From: Salinibacterium sp. NK8237
GTDB taxonomy: Bacteria; Actinomycetota; Actinomycetes; Actinomycetales; Microbacteriaceae
Length of the DNA stretch: 64,000 nt
Assembly: GCF_015864955.1 (NCBI RefSeq)
Contig: NZ_JADYWE010000001.1
Location: 1,302,001 to 1,366,000, forward strand
Reading direction: 5' to 3'
In this document: piece after piece, positions 25,634-35,165 of the stretch
Layout of the letters: each line of letters begins with the position of its first letter
How positions within the stretch are numbered: the stretch's first letter is position 1
Position numbers and translations under genes: made by a program
The notes under the pieces: model-generated
What the model saw: the letters and a program-made list of their open reading frames with translations, nothing else
Told to the model about the DNA's origin: nothing
The model's database searches: none

Positions 25634-26880
25634 GCTGCGTGCTCTGGAACAGCGGCCGCGGCGAGACTTGAGCGCTCTGTACGGCTCGAAATTGCTGCCA
25701 CAGCAAATGCCGGCACGGCGAGAACAAAGCTTGCGACACCGAGGGCGGTAACGAAACCTTGGTAGCCGAGAGCCTCGACGAGCGCGGCTCCGATTACGGG
25801 AGTCAGAGCCGAACCCACTAGATAGATGGCGAGAAGCGGGCCTGACCAGCGTCCGTCAGCATCGAGAGCAGCCGAGGTCGAGACGAAATACATGAACGCG
25901 ATTGCATAGACCGTGTTCCACAGGATGAACACAACGATGAAGGAGGTCTGATCGGTAGCGAAGCCTTCGGCGATCTTCAACGCACCGCCCGCCACCAGCA
26001 GAATTGCCAGCGGAACGGCACGACCGAGTCGGTTGCCGACGACCATCAGTAGTGCCGACCCCACGATTCCGCCAGCGGTCGCACCGCTCAGAGCAAGACC
26101 GAGCCCTTCAGGGGTGAGTCCCGCCTGATCGAAACCCATCACTCCGGCCATCGCCCAGAGCGAATCTTCACTGATCGCCCACAACGCAAACGTGGCGAGG
26201 AGAACGAACCCGGAGATCGTGACCGTGCGGCTCGGAACGGTCACGGCGCGTACCGCACCTGTAGTCGGCACTTCGATCGGCATCGCTTCTGCATTGCTTG
26301 CTCCAGCAACAGGGTCGACGACGGGCGCGGCGGGAAGCCAGCCGGTCGCTAGAAGAGCGATGAGTGCGAAGAGTGCGAGGGCACCGAATACGTCGATCGG
26401 GGCTAGCCCGATGACAGGAATGATGGCGAGCACGATGGTGACGACACCACGGTTTGCGAGCCCATTCAGCCCGGCGACACGGTCGGGGTTTCGGAACGCC
26501 GCGAGAGCCGCACCCGAGGAGGCTACTGCGGTACCAGCACCTGCGCCACCGATCACAAGACTCGCAATGACGACCGCAGTGACCGGGATGAGCGCGGCAA
26601 CCAAGAAACCAATGAGAGCGATGGTGAGACCGATGCGCGCGATGAGACGGCGGTGACGTCCCGCGCAGAGCGGAGCGATGACTAGGCCCGTTATCGCGGT
26701 AGCTAGCAGCGCTGCCGTCACGACCCAACTCGCCGCGAGTACGTCAAGACCGAGGTCGGTCTGAAGCGCGGAAATCATGTATGGCGAGAGGTTTACGCCG
26801 AGATAGCCAGCAATCCCGATGGCGAACGTCGCCCCGGCGGTAGGGAAGCGCAGTGGGATGCGCAAGGAGAGATCAGTCAT
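25630..26880 (-). CDS. Major facilitator superfamily transporter
   Basis: The 416-residue protein has about 12 hydrophobic helices, beginning FAIGIAGYLGVNLSPYMISA, and a central cytoplasmic loop of Pro/Ala (PAAPVVDPVAG). The 400-residue size and the loop between two six-helix halves are typical of MFS. Direction of transport is unknown. It is the first gene of a two-gene operon with the YtcJ-like hydrolase, and its promoter region (26881-27039) is shared with a divergent TetR gene and holds a perfect palindrome. Confidence 0.87.
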   Translation of the reverse strand: MTDLSLRIPLRFPTAGATFAIGIAGYLGVNLSPYMISALQTDLGLDVLAASWVVTAALLATAITGLVIAPLCAGRHRRLIARIGLTIALIGFLVAALIPVTAVVIASLVIGGAGAGTAVASSGAALAAFRNPDRVAGLNGLANRGVVTIVLAIIPVIGLAPIDVFGALALFALIALLATGWLPAAPVVDPVAGASNAEAMPIEVPTTGAVRAVTVPSRTVTISGFVLLATFALWAISEDSLWAMAGVMGFDQAGLTPEGLGLALSGATAGGIVGSALLMVVGNRLGRAVPLAILLVAGGALKIAEGFATDQTSFIVVFILWNTVYAIAFMYFVSTSAALDADGRWSGPLLAIYLVGSALTPVIGAALVEALGYQGFVTALGVASFVLAVPAFAVAAISSRTERSSLAAAAVPEHAA

Positions 26881-26933
26881 AGAGTTTCCTCTGTTCTAGG
26901 CACTGTGGTGTGACGGTAGGAGGTGTCATCGTC

Positions 26934-26954
26934 TAAACGAACGCTATTCGTTTA
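26934..26954. promoter_or_regulatory. Palindromic TetR operator candidate
   Basis: TAAACGAA (26934-26941) and TTCGTTTA (26947-26954) are perfect inverse complements separated by CGCTA. The site sits in the divergent region between the MFS gene (54 bases away) and the tetR gene (85 bases away). A TetR dimer at such a site usually represses both directions. Confidence 0.75.
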
Positions 26955-27039
26955 TTGTTACAGGCATATGTCGTTCAGGGGAAGAGCAGATCACGAATTA
27001 AGCGTTTAGGCTGAAGGGACGCCCACGGATGGAGTGCAC

Positions 27040-27696
27040 ATGTCCCGGCCCAAAGTGGCTCTTCTGTCCACCGACCGCATTGCTGACGCGGCCCTCGCAC
27101 TGGTCGACTCCGGGGCACCATTCGGCGTCAATGCGCTCGCGCGGAAACTAGGAGTGACGCCGTCGTCGCTGTACAACCACGTGGATGGCAAAGACGCGAT
27201 TATTGAACTTATGCGCGCGCGCGTCGTCGCAGACCACATGCCTACCCATGTCTACAAATCATGGGATCACGCCGTGGTCGAAATCATGCGTCAACAACGC
27301 GCAATGTATGCCGCACATCCGGCGCTTGTTCCCCTCATCGTGGGCAAGACAATTACCGACGCCCACGCAATTGAACACTATGACCAGCTCGCGACAGCGC
27401 TGGTTGAGGCAGGGTTCTCTAACGACGAAGTACTCTCTCTCGTGGCAGTACTTGATGCCTTTGCGATCGGTTTCGGCCTAGACCTCACGTCACCCGAAGC
27501 AATTTGGCAACCGTCTGGCAGCACGCACACTCTCGGCAAGCTCATTGAGAACTCGGCCGGCGGAGCCGCTCGCAGCGACGCGGCATTCGAGCTCGGACTT
27601 GAACTGCTCCTCGGGGCGCTGCATGCGCGTCTCAACGGCGCGGCATCGCGCACCGCTCAGGTCACCCCCGCCGCAGGCGCTGACTCTCCCGACTAG
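27040..27696 (+). CDS. TetR-family regulator of the MFS/amidohydrolase operon
   Basis: The 218-residue protein starts at ATG 27040 after GGATGGAG; a GTG two codons earlier lies inside the ribosome site. The HTH is at residues 20-45 (ALARKLGVTPSSLYNHVDGKDAI, part shown). The C-terminal ligand domain (VEAGFSNDEVLSLVAVLDAF) resembles the TetR_C of TetR/TetR_C_13 type regulators. It is divergent from the MFS gene with a palindrome between, so it likely represses that operon until the ligand appears. Confidence 0.88.
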   Translation: MSRPKVALLSTDRIADAALALVDSGAPFGVNALARKLGVTPSSLYNHVDGKDAIIELMRARVVADHMPTHVYKSWDHAVVEIMRQQRAMYAAHPALVPLIVGKTITDAHAIEHYDQLATALVEAGFSNDEVLSLVAVLDAFAIGFGLDLTSPEAIWQPSGSTHTLGKLIENSAGGAARSDAAFELGLELLLGALHARLNGAASRTAQVTPAAGADSPD

Positions 27697-27697
27697 C

Positions 27698-27721
27698 GCG
27701 TTCGAGTCGGCACTCACCCAG
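27698..27721. repeat. 24-bp direct repeat, right copy
   Basis: An exact copy of 23840-23863, beginning two bases after the tetR stop codon. In this copy the AFESALTQ reading frame continues to a TGA at 27734-27736, like a displaced end of the CxxC protein gene. Confidence 0.85.
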
Positions 27722-27725
27722 TTAG

Positions 27726-28463
27726 TCAGGGCCTGAGGAGACTGAACACCCACGCCATCGTGAATACGACGACAGCCATGAGCGGGAAAAGCCAGTTGAC
27801 GGCGATCCGCAACTGGCTCCAATCACGTGGTCGCCCCTCGTCATCCGGTGCGTGCAATGGCGCAATAATCTCATCATCGTCGCGACTGCGCAGCGTTGCG
27901 ACAGTGCCGACAACGGACAGCATGACCAGAACAGCCCCAGTGCCAATGAGCAGCGGTAGCGCAGACCCCATCAGCCACGCGTCATCCGCTGACGCCGGAG
28001 CCACGAGCGCTGCGAGACCGCCGGAAGCCCCCGCGACGAGCATCAGCACCACCGGAAGCCACCGTTGGCGAATGACCGCTCGCGGATAGAACGGGAAAGC
28101 AAACAACACGGTTAAGAGCACAGGGATGCCCAACAACAGCAGCTGAGGCACCGAGACGAGAACGAGGTCTTGATCAAACCGTGCAGTGCTGGCCACAGAA
28201 AATATGAGGAATGTGAAGAGCCCCAACACGGGCAAAAGCACCGTGCGGATCCTTTGCTCACGCGTATTCATAGTGGGAAGTTCCAGCGACGCCGCGTACT
28301 CACGTGGAGAGCCAAACGCTTCTTCCGCACTCTGTCCGGAGTCTGTCAGAAGCTCACGAACACCGGCGATGGCATCCCCGATTGCAGGGCCTGACACGTG
28401 GCGCAAGCGAAGCTCGACAGTGAAGGACTCGATCCAGGTGTCGTCAGTCGTTGAGGTTGTCAT
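27726..28463 (-). CDS. Membrane protein with N-terminal HAAS-like domain, partner of PadR
   Basis: The 245-residue protein's residues 8-60 (ESFTVELRLRHVSGPAIGDA ... EEAFGSPREYAASL) look like the helical HAAS/permease-prefix domain seen on proteins encoded next to PadR regulators. Four to six hydrophobic helices follow (from about TVLLPVLGLFTFLIFS) and a final one, LFPLMAVVVFTMAWVF. It overlaps the PadR gene by four bases. PadR-HAAS pairs are usual sensors of membrane or envelope stress; the signal here is unknown. Confidence 0.75.
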   Translation of the reverse strand: MTTSTTDDTWIESFTVELRLRHVSGPAIGDAIAGVRELLTDSGQSAEEAFGSPREYAASLELPTMNTREQRIRTVLLPVLGLFTFLIFSVASTARFDQDLVLVSVPQLLLLGIPVLLTVLFAFPFYPRAVIRQRWLPVVLMLVAGASGGLAALVAPASADDAWLMGSALPLLIGTGAVLVMLSVVGTVATLRSRDDDEIIAPLHAPDDEGRPRDWSQLRIAVNWLFPLMAVVVFTMAWVFSLLRP

Positions 28464-28843
28464 GGGGTCTCCGTTTCTGCTGTGCGCGCTGTGTTCAGAA
28501 AGTCGCTACCAATCGCGGCAAATCGCAGCCATTCCGATCGTGTTCGGTCTAGCTCGATTCGCCCTCGTTTCGTGAGCGAAAAGTACTTACGGCCTGGGCC
28601 GCCGTCACCCGGGCGCCACTCGACGGAGACGAACCCCACCGACTCATAGCGACTGAGAAGGGGATAGAGGGTGCCGCCCTTGACCGTCCCCAACCCATTG
28701 GCTTCAAGCTCTGCGATGATCGCGTAACCGTAGGAAGCGCCTTGCTCCAGTGCACGCAGGGTGAAGATGCCCAACACCGCACGCATCCAGTCGCTTGGCC
28801 ACTCGGCGACTGGCCCCTCGGCTTCCGGTTCTTCTACACTCAT
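28460..28843 (-). CDS. PadR-family transcriptional regulator
   Basis: The 127-residue protein is a PadR winged helix: VLGIFTLRALEQGASYGYAI, then KGGTLYPLLSRYESVGFV and GPGRKYFSLTKRG, which are the conserved PadR helix and wing motifs. It is shorter than classical PadR, as usual for the small subgroup-2 type. It is cotranscribed with the membrane protein downstream (ATGA overlap). A perfect 14-base palindrome lies 15 bases upstream and is the likely autoregulatory operator. Confidence 0.92.
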   Translation of the reverse strand: MSVEEPEAEGPVAEWPSDWMRAVLGIFTLRALEQGASYGYAIIAELEANGLGTVKGGTLYPLLSRYESVGFVSVEWRPGDGGPGRKYFSLTKRGRIELDRTRSEWLRFAAIGSDFLNTARTAETETP

Positions 28844-28857
28844 GACTAGATTGTCTC

Positions 28858-28871
28858 TCTAACTAGTTAGA
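28858..28871. promoter_or_regulatory. Palindromic operator candidate for PadR
   Basis: TCTAACTAGTTAGA is a perfect palindrome directly upstream of the padR ATG at 28843. The outer bases TGTC and GACA (28852-28855, 28870-28873) nearly extend the symmetry, as in PadR boxes with ATGT/ACAT-like ends. Confidence 0.6.
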
Positions 28872-28946
28872 CATGTCAAGGCTTCTCCTCCGACAAACGA
28901 CCACTCGCTCCGGTTGACTTTCCACTCGCTCAGGCGTCTAATGGGA

Positions 28947-28963
28947 ATACCCCTTGGGGGTAT
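28947..28963. promoter_or_regulatory. CsoR operator (copper box)
   Basis: ATACCCC (28947-28953) and GGGGTAT (28957-28963) flank TTG. This matches the known CsoR box pattern, a G-tract pseudo-palindrome of the type TACCC-N-GGGTA. It lies 18 bases before the csoR start and should release the tetrameric repressor when Cu(I) binds. Confidence 0.88.
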
Positions 28964-28981
28964 CCGGTTGGAGGGAATATC

Positions 28982-29263
28982 ATGGTCGGTTATGTCGAAG
29001 ACAAAGAAGTGCTGCTCAAGCGCCTTCGTCGCGCAGAAGGTCAAGTTCGCGGCATCCATCGGATGATCGAAGAAGACACGTACTGCATCGACGTGCTCAC
29101 TCAGGTGTCGGCCGCCACGAAGGCCCTCGAGTCTGTAGCGCTCGCGCTGCTTGATGACCACCTCACCCACTGCGTCGCCGAGGCCAGCCGTGAAGGCGGA
29201 GCTGTCGCCGACGAAAAACTTCGCGAAGCGAGTGCCGCCATTGCTCGCCTCGTTCGTTCCTAA
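28982..29263 (+). CDS. csoR: CsoR copper-sensing transcriptional repressor
   Basis: The 93-residue all-helical protein has Cu(I) ligands Cys35 (DTYCIDVL), His60 and Cys64 (DDHLTHC), the same spacing as in M. tuberculosis CsoR (C36, H61, C65). Basic residues at 14-17 (KRLRR) support DNA binding. It represses its own copper-efflux operon through the box just upstream; Cu(I) derepresses. The start is an ATG after GGAGG. It is the first gene of csoR-copZ-copA. A decayed relative is at 23890-24003. Confidence 0.95.
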   Translation: MVGYVEDKEVLLKRLRRAEGQVRGIHRMIEEDTYCIDVLTQVSAATKALESVALALLDDHLTHCVAEASREGGAVADEKLREASAAIARLVRS

Positions 29264-29324
29264 AATTCGTTTCTAGCTACACCCTCCGCCCGCGCCTCGC
29301 GCCTGCGGCAATCGAAGGAGAATC

Positions 29325-29549
29325 ATGTCTCACACCGCCGATTACCTGGTCGAAGGAATGACCTGCAGCCACTGCGTCTCCAGCGTCACCGAAGAACTTT
29401 CTGAAGTGGATGGCGTCACCGAGGTCTCGGTTGACCTCGCCTCGGGCCTGCCCTCCACCGTTTCTGTCACGTCTGAGTCTCCCCTCGACGACGCCACCGT
29501 CAGCGCCGCAATCGAGGAGGCCGGCTACACGCTCGTGACGAGTCTCTAA
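29325..29549 (+). CDS. copZ: CopZ-like copper chaperone
   Basis: The 74-residue single heavy-metal-associated domain has GMTCSHC with Cys14 and Cys17 as Cu(I) ligands, and a C-terminal ending [12 protein letters not shown] typical of the ferredoxin-like HMA fold. It carries copper in the cytosol to the CopA pump encoded next, with which it overlaps by one base (TAATG). Confidence 0.94.
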   Translation: MSHTADYLVEGMTCSHCVSSVTEELSEVDGVTEVSVDLASGLPSTVSVTSESPLDDATVSAAIEEAGYTLVTSL

Positions 29550-31876
29550 TGGTCGCGGCATCCGACAACGCAGCAACAACCGACGGCCCCGCCACCACCG
29601 CAGCACCCAGCACGGTCGACCTCCTAGATGTCGAACTCGACATCACCGGAATGACCTGCGCCTCCTGCGCGGGCCGCATCGAGCGCAAGCTCAACAAGCT
29701 CCCGGGCGTCGAGGCGAGCGTGAACTACGCCACCGAGAAGGCTCGTGTTCGTGCGCCCGAGGGTATGGATCCCGAGCAGTTTCTCGAAACCGTGAAGGCT
29801 GCCGGCTATAGCGCTGTCATCCCGGCGCCTATCCACGAACGCGACGAGAACGACAACGTGAGCGCGAAGAGCAGCGACGACGACTGGGCATCGCAATTGC
29901 TGCACCGCTTGCTCGTCTCGACCGCACTGGCCGTGCCGGTCGTGGTGATGTCGATGATCCCGGCACTGCAGTTCACCTACTGGCAGTGGTTGGCCCTCAC
30001 CCTGACCGCGCCGGTTGTCGTGTGGGGTGCGTGGCCGTTCCACCGCGCTGCCGCCGTGAATCTTCGCCACGGTGCCGCCACCATGGACACCCTCATCAGC
30101 CTCGGCATCATCGCCGCCTTTGGCTGGTCGCTCTACGCCCTCTTCTTCGGCGGTGCTGGCGAGGCCGGCATGCACATGACGATGACCTTCTTCGGAACAC
30201 CCGAGGGTGGTTCGAGCGAGATCTATCTCGAAGTCGCCGCCGCCGTCACCGTCTTCATCCTGCTCGGCAAGTACATCGAGGCCCGCGCTAGCCGCGAGTC
30301 CGGTGCTGCTCTTCGCGCCCTGCTCGAGCTCGGAGCGAAGGATGCTGCCGTTCTGCGCGGTGGTGTCGAACAGCGCGTCGCCGTCTCGTCGCTCGTCGTC
30401 GGCGACCACGTCGTCGTGCGCCCCGGCGAGAAGATCGCCAGCGACGGACTCGTTATTGAGGGCACCTCCGCCGTCGATGCGAGCATGCTCACGGGCGAAT
30501 CCGTACCTGTCGAAGTCGGTCCCGACGATCGGGTCACCGGTGCCACCCTCAACGTCGGCGGACGACTCGTCATCGAAATCACTCGCGTCGGCCGCGACAC
30601 CGAACTGGCCCGCCTCGGTCGCATGGTCGAAGAAGCGCAAACCGGCAAAGCCGACATCCAGCGTCTTGCCGATCGTGTTTCGGCCATCTTCGTTCCCGTC
30701 GTGCTCGGCCTCGCGGTTGTTGCCTTCGTCGGCTGGATGATCGTCGGCGGCCCCATCGAACTCGCTTTCACTGCCGCCGTCACCACGCTCGTCATCGCGT
30801 GCCCCTGCGCCCTCGGCCTGGCAACGCCGACCGCCCTGCTCGTGGGCACCGGTCGCGGATCGCAGCTCGGCATCCTCATCAGCGGACCCCAAGTGTTGGA
30901 ACAGACCCGCTCGGTCGACACCATCGTGCTCGACAAGACCGGAACCGTCACGACCGGCGAAATGCGCCTCAGCTCGATCGAGGTGCTCGAGGGCGAAAAC
31001 GAGGAGCTCGTGCTGGCTCGCGCCGCCGCCGTCGAGGCTGGCTCGGAGCATCCGGTGGGCCGTGCCGTTGTCGCTGCAGCCGAAGACCGCAGCATCGCCC
31101 TCCCGACCGTCACCGACTTCGCCGCCCAGGCCGGCACCGGTGTTCAGGCGACCATCGATGGCACCGTCGTGTTCGTCGGCAAGCCCTCGTGGCTCACCGC
31201 CGACCACCAACAAACAGTGTCGGATGCCGCCCGCGCCTTGGTCGAGAAGGCCGAAGCTGCCGGGTCGACCGCGATGGTCATCGCGTGGGGCGGTCAAGCG
31301 CGAGGCGTGCTGGTTGTCGGCGACACCATCAAGGCAAGCAGTGCAGACGCCATCGCCGAGTTCACGCGGCTCGGCCTGCGCCCCGTGTTACTCACGGGCG
31401 ATAACGCCGGTGCTGCAGCATCCGTTGCCAGTGCGGTGGGAATCACCGACGTGCACGCCGGCATCACTCCGCAGGGAAAGCTCGACGTCATCCGTAGTCT
31501 GCAAGCTGAAGGCCGGGTTGTGGCGATGGTCGGTGACGGAGTGAACGACTCTGCCGCTCTGGCCGCCGCCGACCTCGGCATTGCTATGGGTGGCGGAACG
31601 GATGCCGCGATCGCCGCCAGCGACATCACCGTCGTGAGCGGGGACCTCATGGTCGTCGCTGACGCCGTTCGCCTCGCCAAGCGCACCCTCGGCATCATCC
31701 GCGGCAACCTGTTCTGGGCTTTCGCCTACAACGTAGCGGCCCTCCCGATCGCGATGCTCGGCCTGCTCAACCCGCTCATCGCGGGCGCGGCAATGGCCTT
31801 CTCATCGGTCTTCGTCGTCACGAACAGTCTGCGGTTGCGTGGGTTCCGGGGCTCGGTCAACTCTCGAAACTCCTAG
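29549..31876 (+). CDS. copA: Copper-exporting P1B-type ATPase
   Basis: The 775-residue protein has one N-terminal metal domain (GMTCASC, Cys37 and Cys40), eight membrane helices, the TGE actuator loop (MLTGESVPV), the intramembrane copper motif CPC in [13 protein letters not shown], the phosphorylation site [10 protein letters not shown], the HP motif [10 protein letters not shown], and TGDN and GDGVNDS. It exports Cu(I) across the cell membrane. Residues 1-25 are a Thr/Ala linker. It is coupled to copZ. Length is normal for the family. Confidence 0.96.
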   Translation: MVAASDNAATTDGPATTAAPSTVDLLDVELDITGMTCASCAGRIERKLNKLPGVEASVNYATEKARVRAPEGMDPEQFLETVKAAGYSAVIPAPIHERDENDNVSAKSSDDDWASQLLHRLLVSTALAVPVVVMSMIPALQFTYWQWLALTLTAPVVVWGAWPFHRAAAVNLRHGAATMDTLISLGIIAAFGWSLYALFFGGAGEAGMHMTMTFFGTPEGGSSEIYLEVAAAVTVFILLGKYIEARASRESGAALRALLELGAKDAAVLRGGVEQRVAVSSLVVGDHVVVRPGEKIASDGLVIEGTSAVDASMLTGESVPVEVGPDDRVTGATLNVGGRLVIEITRVGRDTELARLGRMVEEAQTGKADIQRLADRVSAIFVPVVLGLAVVAFVGWMIVGGPIELAFTAAVTTLVIACPCALGLATPTALLVGTGRGSQLGILISGPQVLEQTRSVDTIVLDKTGTVTTGEMRLSSIEVLEGENEELVLARAAAVEAGSEHPVGRAVVAAAEDRSIALPTVTDFAAQAGTGVQATIDGTVVFVGKPSWLTADHQQTVSDAARALVEKAEAAGSTAMVIAWGGQARGVLVVGDTIKASSADAIAEFTRLGLRPVLLTGDNAGAAASVASAVGITDVHAGITPQGKLDVIRSLQAEGRVVAMVGDGVNDSAALAAADLGIAMGGGTDAAIAASDITVVSGDLMVVADAVRLAKRTLGIIRGNLFWAFAYNVAALPIAMLGLLNPLIAGAAMAFSSVFVVTNSLRLRGFRGSVNSRNS

Positions 31877-31960
31877 TTACGAACACGAAACCGAGCCACA
31901 ATCGGGGAGCAAAGACGCCAAGACCTTTCTTCTCAGACGAATCTGCGGTGGGATTAGCGC

Positions 31961-33064
31961 ATGCGCTCTCCCCGTTTCACCGCCGTGCTCGTTGCTGGAT
32001 TGCTAGCGGGATGCGCTCAGTCGCCCGTTGCTGAGCCAGAACAGTCAGCAGCAACGTCGGCGCCAAGCGTCGACGCCGCCGCCGTGACAGTCAACGCTGC
32101 CGAGGAAGCGACGACGATTGTTTCGGGGCTGGACGCTCCGTGGTCGATGGTGCGGCTGGCATCCGGTTCGACGCTGATTAGCGAACGTGACACCCAGCTC
32201 ATCAAAGAATTGACCGCCGGCGGAGATCTTCGCGAAGTCGGGATCGTCGGCGAGGCTGCCCCCGACGGCGAGGGCGGGCTGCTCGGTCTCGCCATGCTCG
32301 ACGAGACCCAGCTGCACGCCTACCTCACCACCGCGACGGACAATCGCATCGTACGTTTTGAACTCGAAGGTGAGGCTGGCAGCTATGCGCTCGGCGCGAG
32401 CGTCGACATCATCACCGGCCTGGGCAAGTCGCGCATTCACAATGGCGGCCGCATCGCCTTCGGGCCTGACGGGATGCTCTACGCCACTGTCGGCGACGCG
32501 AGCGATCCCGAAACAGCCCAAGACCTCGACAGCCTCAACGGCAAGATTCTGCGGATGCAGCCTGACGGCTCCGTTCCCGACGACAACCCTTTCGACGGAT
32601 CGCTGGTCTACTCCCTCGGGCACCGCAACCCGCAGGGTCTTGCGTGGGACGACGACGGTCAGCTGTGGGCTTCAGAGTTCGGCCAAAACACGTGGGATGA
32701 GCTCAACATCATTCGCGCGGGCGCCAACTATGGCTGGCCGCTCGCGGAAGGGGAATCCACGGGTTCCAGCTTCGAAGAACCCGTCTACCAGTGGGCAACC
32801 GACGACGCGAGCCCCAGCGGCCTCACCTTCATCGACGGCACCTTCTTCATCGCGGGCCTAGGCGGCGAACGCCTGTGGGAAATTCATCCCGGAGAGACGA
32901 CCACCGCGACGGCGACTTTCGAGAATGCTGCCGGCCGCATCCGCGATGTAATCCCCGGCCCCGATGGCAGCCTCTGGATGCTCACCAATAACACCGATGG
33001 CCGGGGCGATCCCCGCGACGGTGACGACCGCATTCTGCAGGTGGAGCTGACTGCCGCGCCCTAA
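31961..33064 (+). CDS. Glucose/sorbosone dehydrogenase-family lipoprotein (PQQ-type beta-propeller)
   Basis: The 367-residue protein has a lipoprotein signal (VLVAGLLAGCAQS, Cys at about 18) and a six-bladed propeller with LDAPWSM, HNGGRIAFGPDGMLYAT, LNGKILRM, YSLGHRNPQGLAWD and GANYGWP, the standard GSDH signatures. Homologues are soluble aldose sugar dehydrogenases that oxidise sugars with PQQ. Whether PQQ is made here is not seen. It follows copA by 84 bases but is unlikely to be part of the copper operon. Confidence 0.88.
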   Translation: MRSPRFTAVLVAGLLAGCAQSPVAEPEQSAATSAPSVDAAAVTVNAAEEATTIVSGLDAPWSMVRLASGSTLISERDTQLIKELTAGGDLREVGIVGEAAPDGEGGLLGLAMLDETQLHAYLTTATDNRIVRFELEGEAGSYALGASVDIITGLGKSRIHNGGRIAFGPDGMLYATVGDASDPETAQDLDSLNGKILRMQPDGSVPDDNPFDGSLVYSLGHRNPQGLAWDDDGQLWASEFGQNTWDELNIIRAGANYGWPLAEGESTGSSFEEPVYQWATDDASPSGLTFIDGTFFIAGLGGERLWEIHPGETTTATATFENAAGRIRDVIPGPDGSLWMLTNNTDGRGDPRDGDDRILQVELTAAP

Positions 33065-33080
33065 GGCAAACGCGATTTAT

Positions 33081-33491
33081 TCACTCCGCGGATGCCGGAC
33101 GCTGGGTGTAAAACTCCGTGAACTCTTGGCAGCGCCCCGCGTCATCGAATCGCATCACAAAGCAATTGTCATAGACGCGCACAATCGGGCCATCTGGGGT
33201 GTCGCGATACGACGAAACACCCTGAGCGACGACCACAGTTCCGTCTACGGCGATCGGGCGATAGTGTGCTTCGAACGTGCCTGGTTCATCGACATCACTA
33301 GCACCGCCTTGGTCATCACCTTCGCCAAGCCACGACGCCACAACCGCATCCCGACCCCGATACGGCTCATCGTACGGGTGGTAGCGGTACGCGATGTCAT
33401 CGCTGAAGAGCGCGCCAATCAGCGCGGGATCAAAGGACAGCCACGCCGCAATGTAATCATCGAGCCAGCGCTGAGCACTCTCATAATTCAT
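33081..33491 (-). CDS. SnoaL/NTF2-like protein
   Basis: The 136-residue cone-shaped alpha+beta fold is recognised by the pattern AAWLSFDPALIGALFSDDI, YRGRDAVVASW and a C-terminal VRVYDNCFVMRFDDAGR ... EFYTQRP. Such proteins are small enzymes, ligand binders or polyketide cyclase-like factors. No catalytic pair can be assigned with certainty. It is convergent with the dehydrogenase gene. Confidence 0.8.
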   Translation of the reverse strand: MNYESAQRWLDDYIAAWLSFDPALIGALFSDDIAYRYHPYDEPYRGRDAVVASWLGEGDDQGGASDVDEPGTFEAHYRPIAVDGTVVVAQGVSSYRDTPDGPIVRVYDNCFVMRFDDAGRCQEFTEFYTQRPASAE

Positions 33492-33551
33492 GGGAAAACG
33501 CTACTCGCGGTGCGCGGCCATCACAACGGGGAAGCCGGTAATTATCCCGAG

Positions 33552-34553
33552 TTAGTCAGTGTCACCATTGCGCGTTCGAATGGCGATGCCGGCAGCCTCA
33601 TCCGATGCCTGACGGCGAGCCAACACAAGATTGCGATAGGTATCGCGCAGGGGCAGTTGCACGGTGTTCTCTGCTGAGACTCCACCCCTCAACTGCCGCA
33701 GGCGGGTGAATTCGGCATCCACTTCAACTCCGGCCACTACCGCGAGGTTGCTGATGTAGAGCCAAATCAGCAGTGCAAGCGCTCCCCCGAGCCAGCCATA
33801 GACACGGTCATAGTTCGCGATCGTTGAGACATAAAAACCGAACCCCGCGGTCGCGAGGCCCCACGTCACTATCGCGAACACGGCACCGGTGCTGACCCAT
33901 CGCATCCGTTCATGACGAATGTTGGGGGTGTAGTAGTAGAGCACCGCGATGATGAGGGTGAGGATGCCACCGAGAACCGGCCAGCGACCGTACGACCAGA
34001 TCGCGACCCAGGGTTCCCCAAAGCCGAATGCGTCACCGATGGCGGTGGCGACGTTGGTGGTGGTGAGCAGGAGCACAGCCACGGCCGCAAAGGCCATAAG
34101 CAGGAAGGCCGAAAGCACAAGCATGAGGCCGCGGAACTTCACAAAGCGACGACCCTCTTGGATCTCAAAAACGCTGTTCGCGGCCCGACCGAACGCGGTG
34201 GCATAGCTCGACATCGACCACACGCTGAGGGCAATACCGATACCGAGCGCCAGACCGGGGCTCCCCACCGAGAAGAGTTGAGTCAGGGGCTCTTTGAGGG
34301 CCTCCACGGTGTCTTCTTGCAGCACTTCTCGCGCCAGATCGAGCACGGTCTCGGCCGCTTGGTCTTCACCCTGACCGAGCGCTAATGCCGAAACGACCGT
34401 AAGCGCGGCGGGGAAAATCGCGAGCGCCGCAAAGAATGCGAGCGTGGCTGCAGAATCGATGCCACGGTGCAGCATGAAGCCGTGATACGCGCGCTGGAAG
34501 GCGTAGCGCCACTCATGCCGGCGACCTGCGGCACTGCTGGGTTGTTCATTCAT
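33552..34553 (-). CDS. YihY/BrkB-family inner-membrane protein
   Basis: The 333-residue protein (ATG at 34553, eight bases inside the upstream gene; an alternative start is at 34586) has six membrane helices in the YihY/virulence factor BrkB pattern: DSAATLAFFAALAIFPAALT near residue 35, VWSMSSYATAFGRAANSVFEI, and GWLGGALALLIWLYISNLAVVAGVEVDAE near 265. The family may act in envelope lipid transport or permeability, but the substrate is not settled. It is translationally coupled to the DUF6328 gene upstream. Confidence 0.88.
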   Translation of the reverse strand: MNEQPSSAAGRRHEWRYAFQRAYHGFMLHRGIDSAATLAFFAALAIFPAALTVVSALALGQGEDQAAETVLDLAREVLQEDTVEALKEPLTQLFSVGSPGLALGIGIALSVWSMSSYATAFGRAANSVFEIQEGRRFVKFRGLMLVLSAFLLMAFAAVAVLLLTTTNVATAIGDAFGFGEPWVAIWSYGRWPVLGGILTLIIAVLYYYTPNIRHERMRWVSTGAVFAIVTWGLATAGFGFYVSTIANYDRVYGWLGGALALLIWLYISNLAVVAGVEVDAEFTRLRQLRGGVSAENTVQLPLRDTYRNLVLARRQASDEAAGIAIRTRNGDTD

Positions 34554-35046
34554 TCGAGAAGTACTTTCGGGCGAGTGCGGGGGCAATGAGCCACAGCAAA
34601 AGGGCTAAGACCGCGGCGACGACACCGGCCACGATTCCCGGGATGCGTCCGACAACGACGTCGAAGATCAGCATGGCCGTGCCAGCGACTGTCAGCGCAA
34701 CGACGACCAGTGTCACCTTAAGAAGGCGGTCGGATGCGGCAACCAAGCGGTGTTTGACCTTGCGCCCAAAGAGTGCGCGGTGGAGACTCACGGGCGAGAG
34801 GGCGAGGGCGGTCGCGAGCACGGCGGCGGAGACGAGCGCGAGATACAGAATGACTTGGTACTGGTCGAGTTCGGAAAACCGCGATTGAAAGGCGAGCGTG
34901 AGCAAGAATCCAGTCAAAATTTGCGTGCCCGTTTGGATGACACGCAGCTCTTGAAGGATCTCTGTCCAGTTGCGGTCGCTACGTTCGGTGACAGTTTCGT
35001 CGCGCCCGTCGGGGCTCGCGTCTGCCCCCAACTCGTTCACATTCAT
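34546..35046 (-). CDS. DUF6328 membrane protein
   Basis: The 166-residue protein has a soluble start with NWTEILQELRVIQTGTQIL, then four helices (FLLTLAFQ, VILYLALVSAAVLATALAL, VVVALTVAGTAMLIF, AAVLALLLWLIAPALA). This is the pattern of DUF6328, often annotated vaguely as an antiporter; no transport function is shown. It overlaps the brkB-like gene and probably forms an operon with it. Confidence 0.8.
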   Translation of the reverse strand: MNVNELGADASPDGRDETVTERSDRNWTEILQELRVIQTGTQILTGFLLTLAFQSRFSELDQYQVILYLALVSAAVLATALALSPVSLHRALFGRKVKHRLVAASDRLLKVTLVVVALTVAGTAMLIFDVVVGRIPGIVAGVVAAVLALLLWLIAPALARKYFSNE

Positions 35047-35165
35047 CCCGCCAGCTTAAGCGAAACCTACTCAAAGTCAGGCGACGGGTTTATCATCGTG
35101 TCTCTAACAGCAGTGCGCTGCTAGCCGCCGCGCGTTGCGACGACATGGGTTCGAGGAGGAACACC

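Noticed and set aside
29624..31297. 557-residue frame opposite copA
   Set aside because: A GC-rich antisense shadow, low-complexity His/Gly/Asp composition, fully inside an unquestionable gene.
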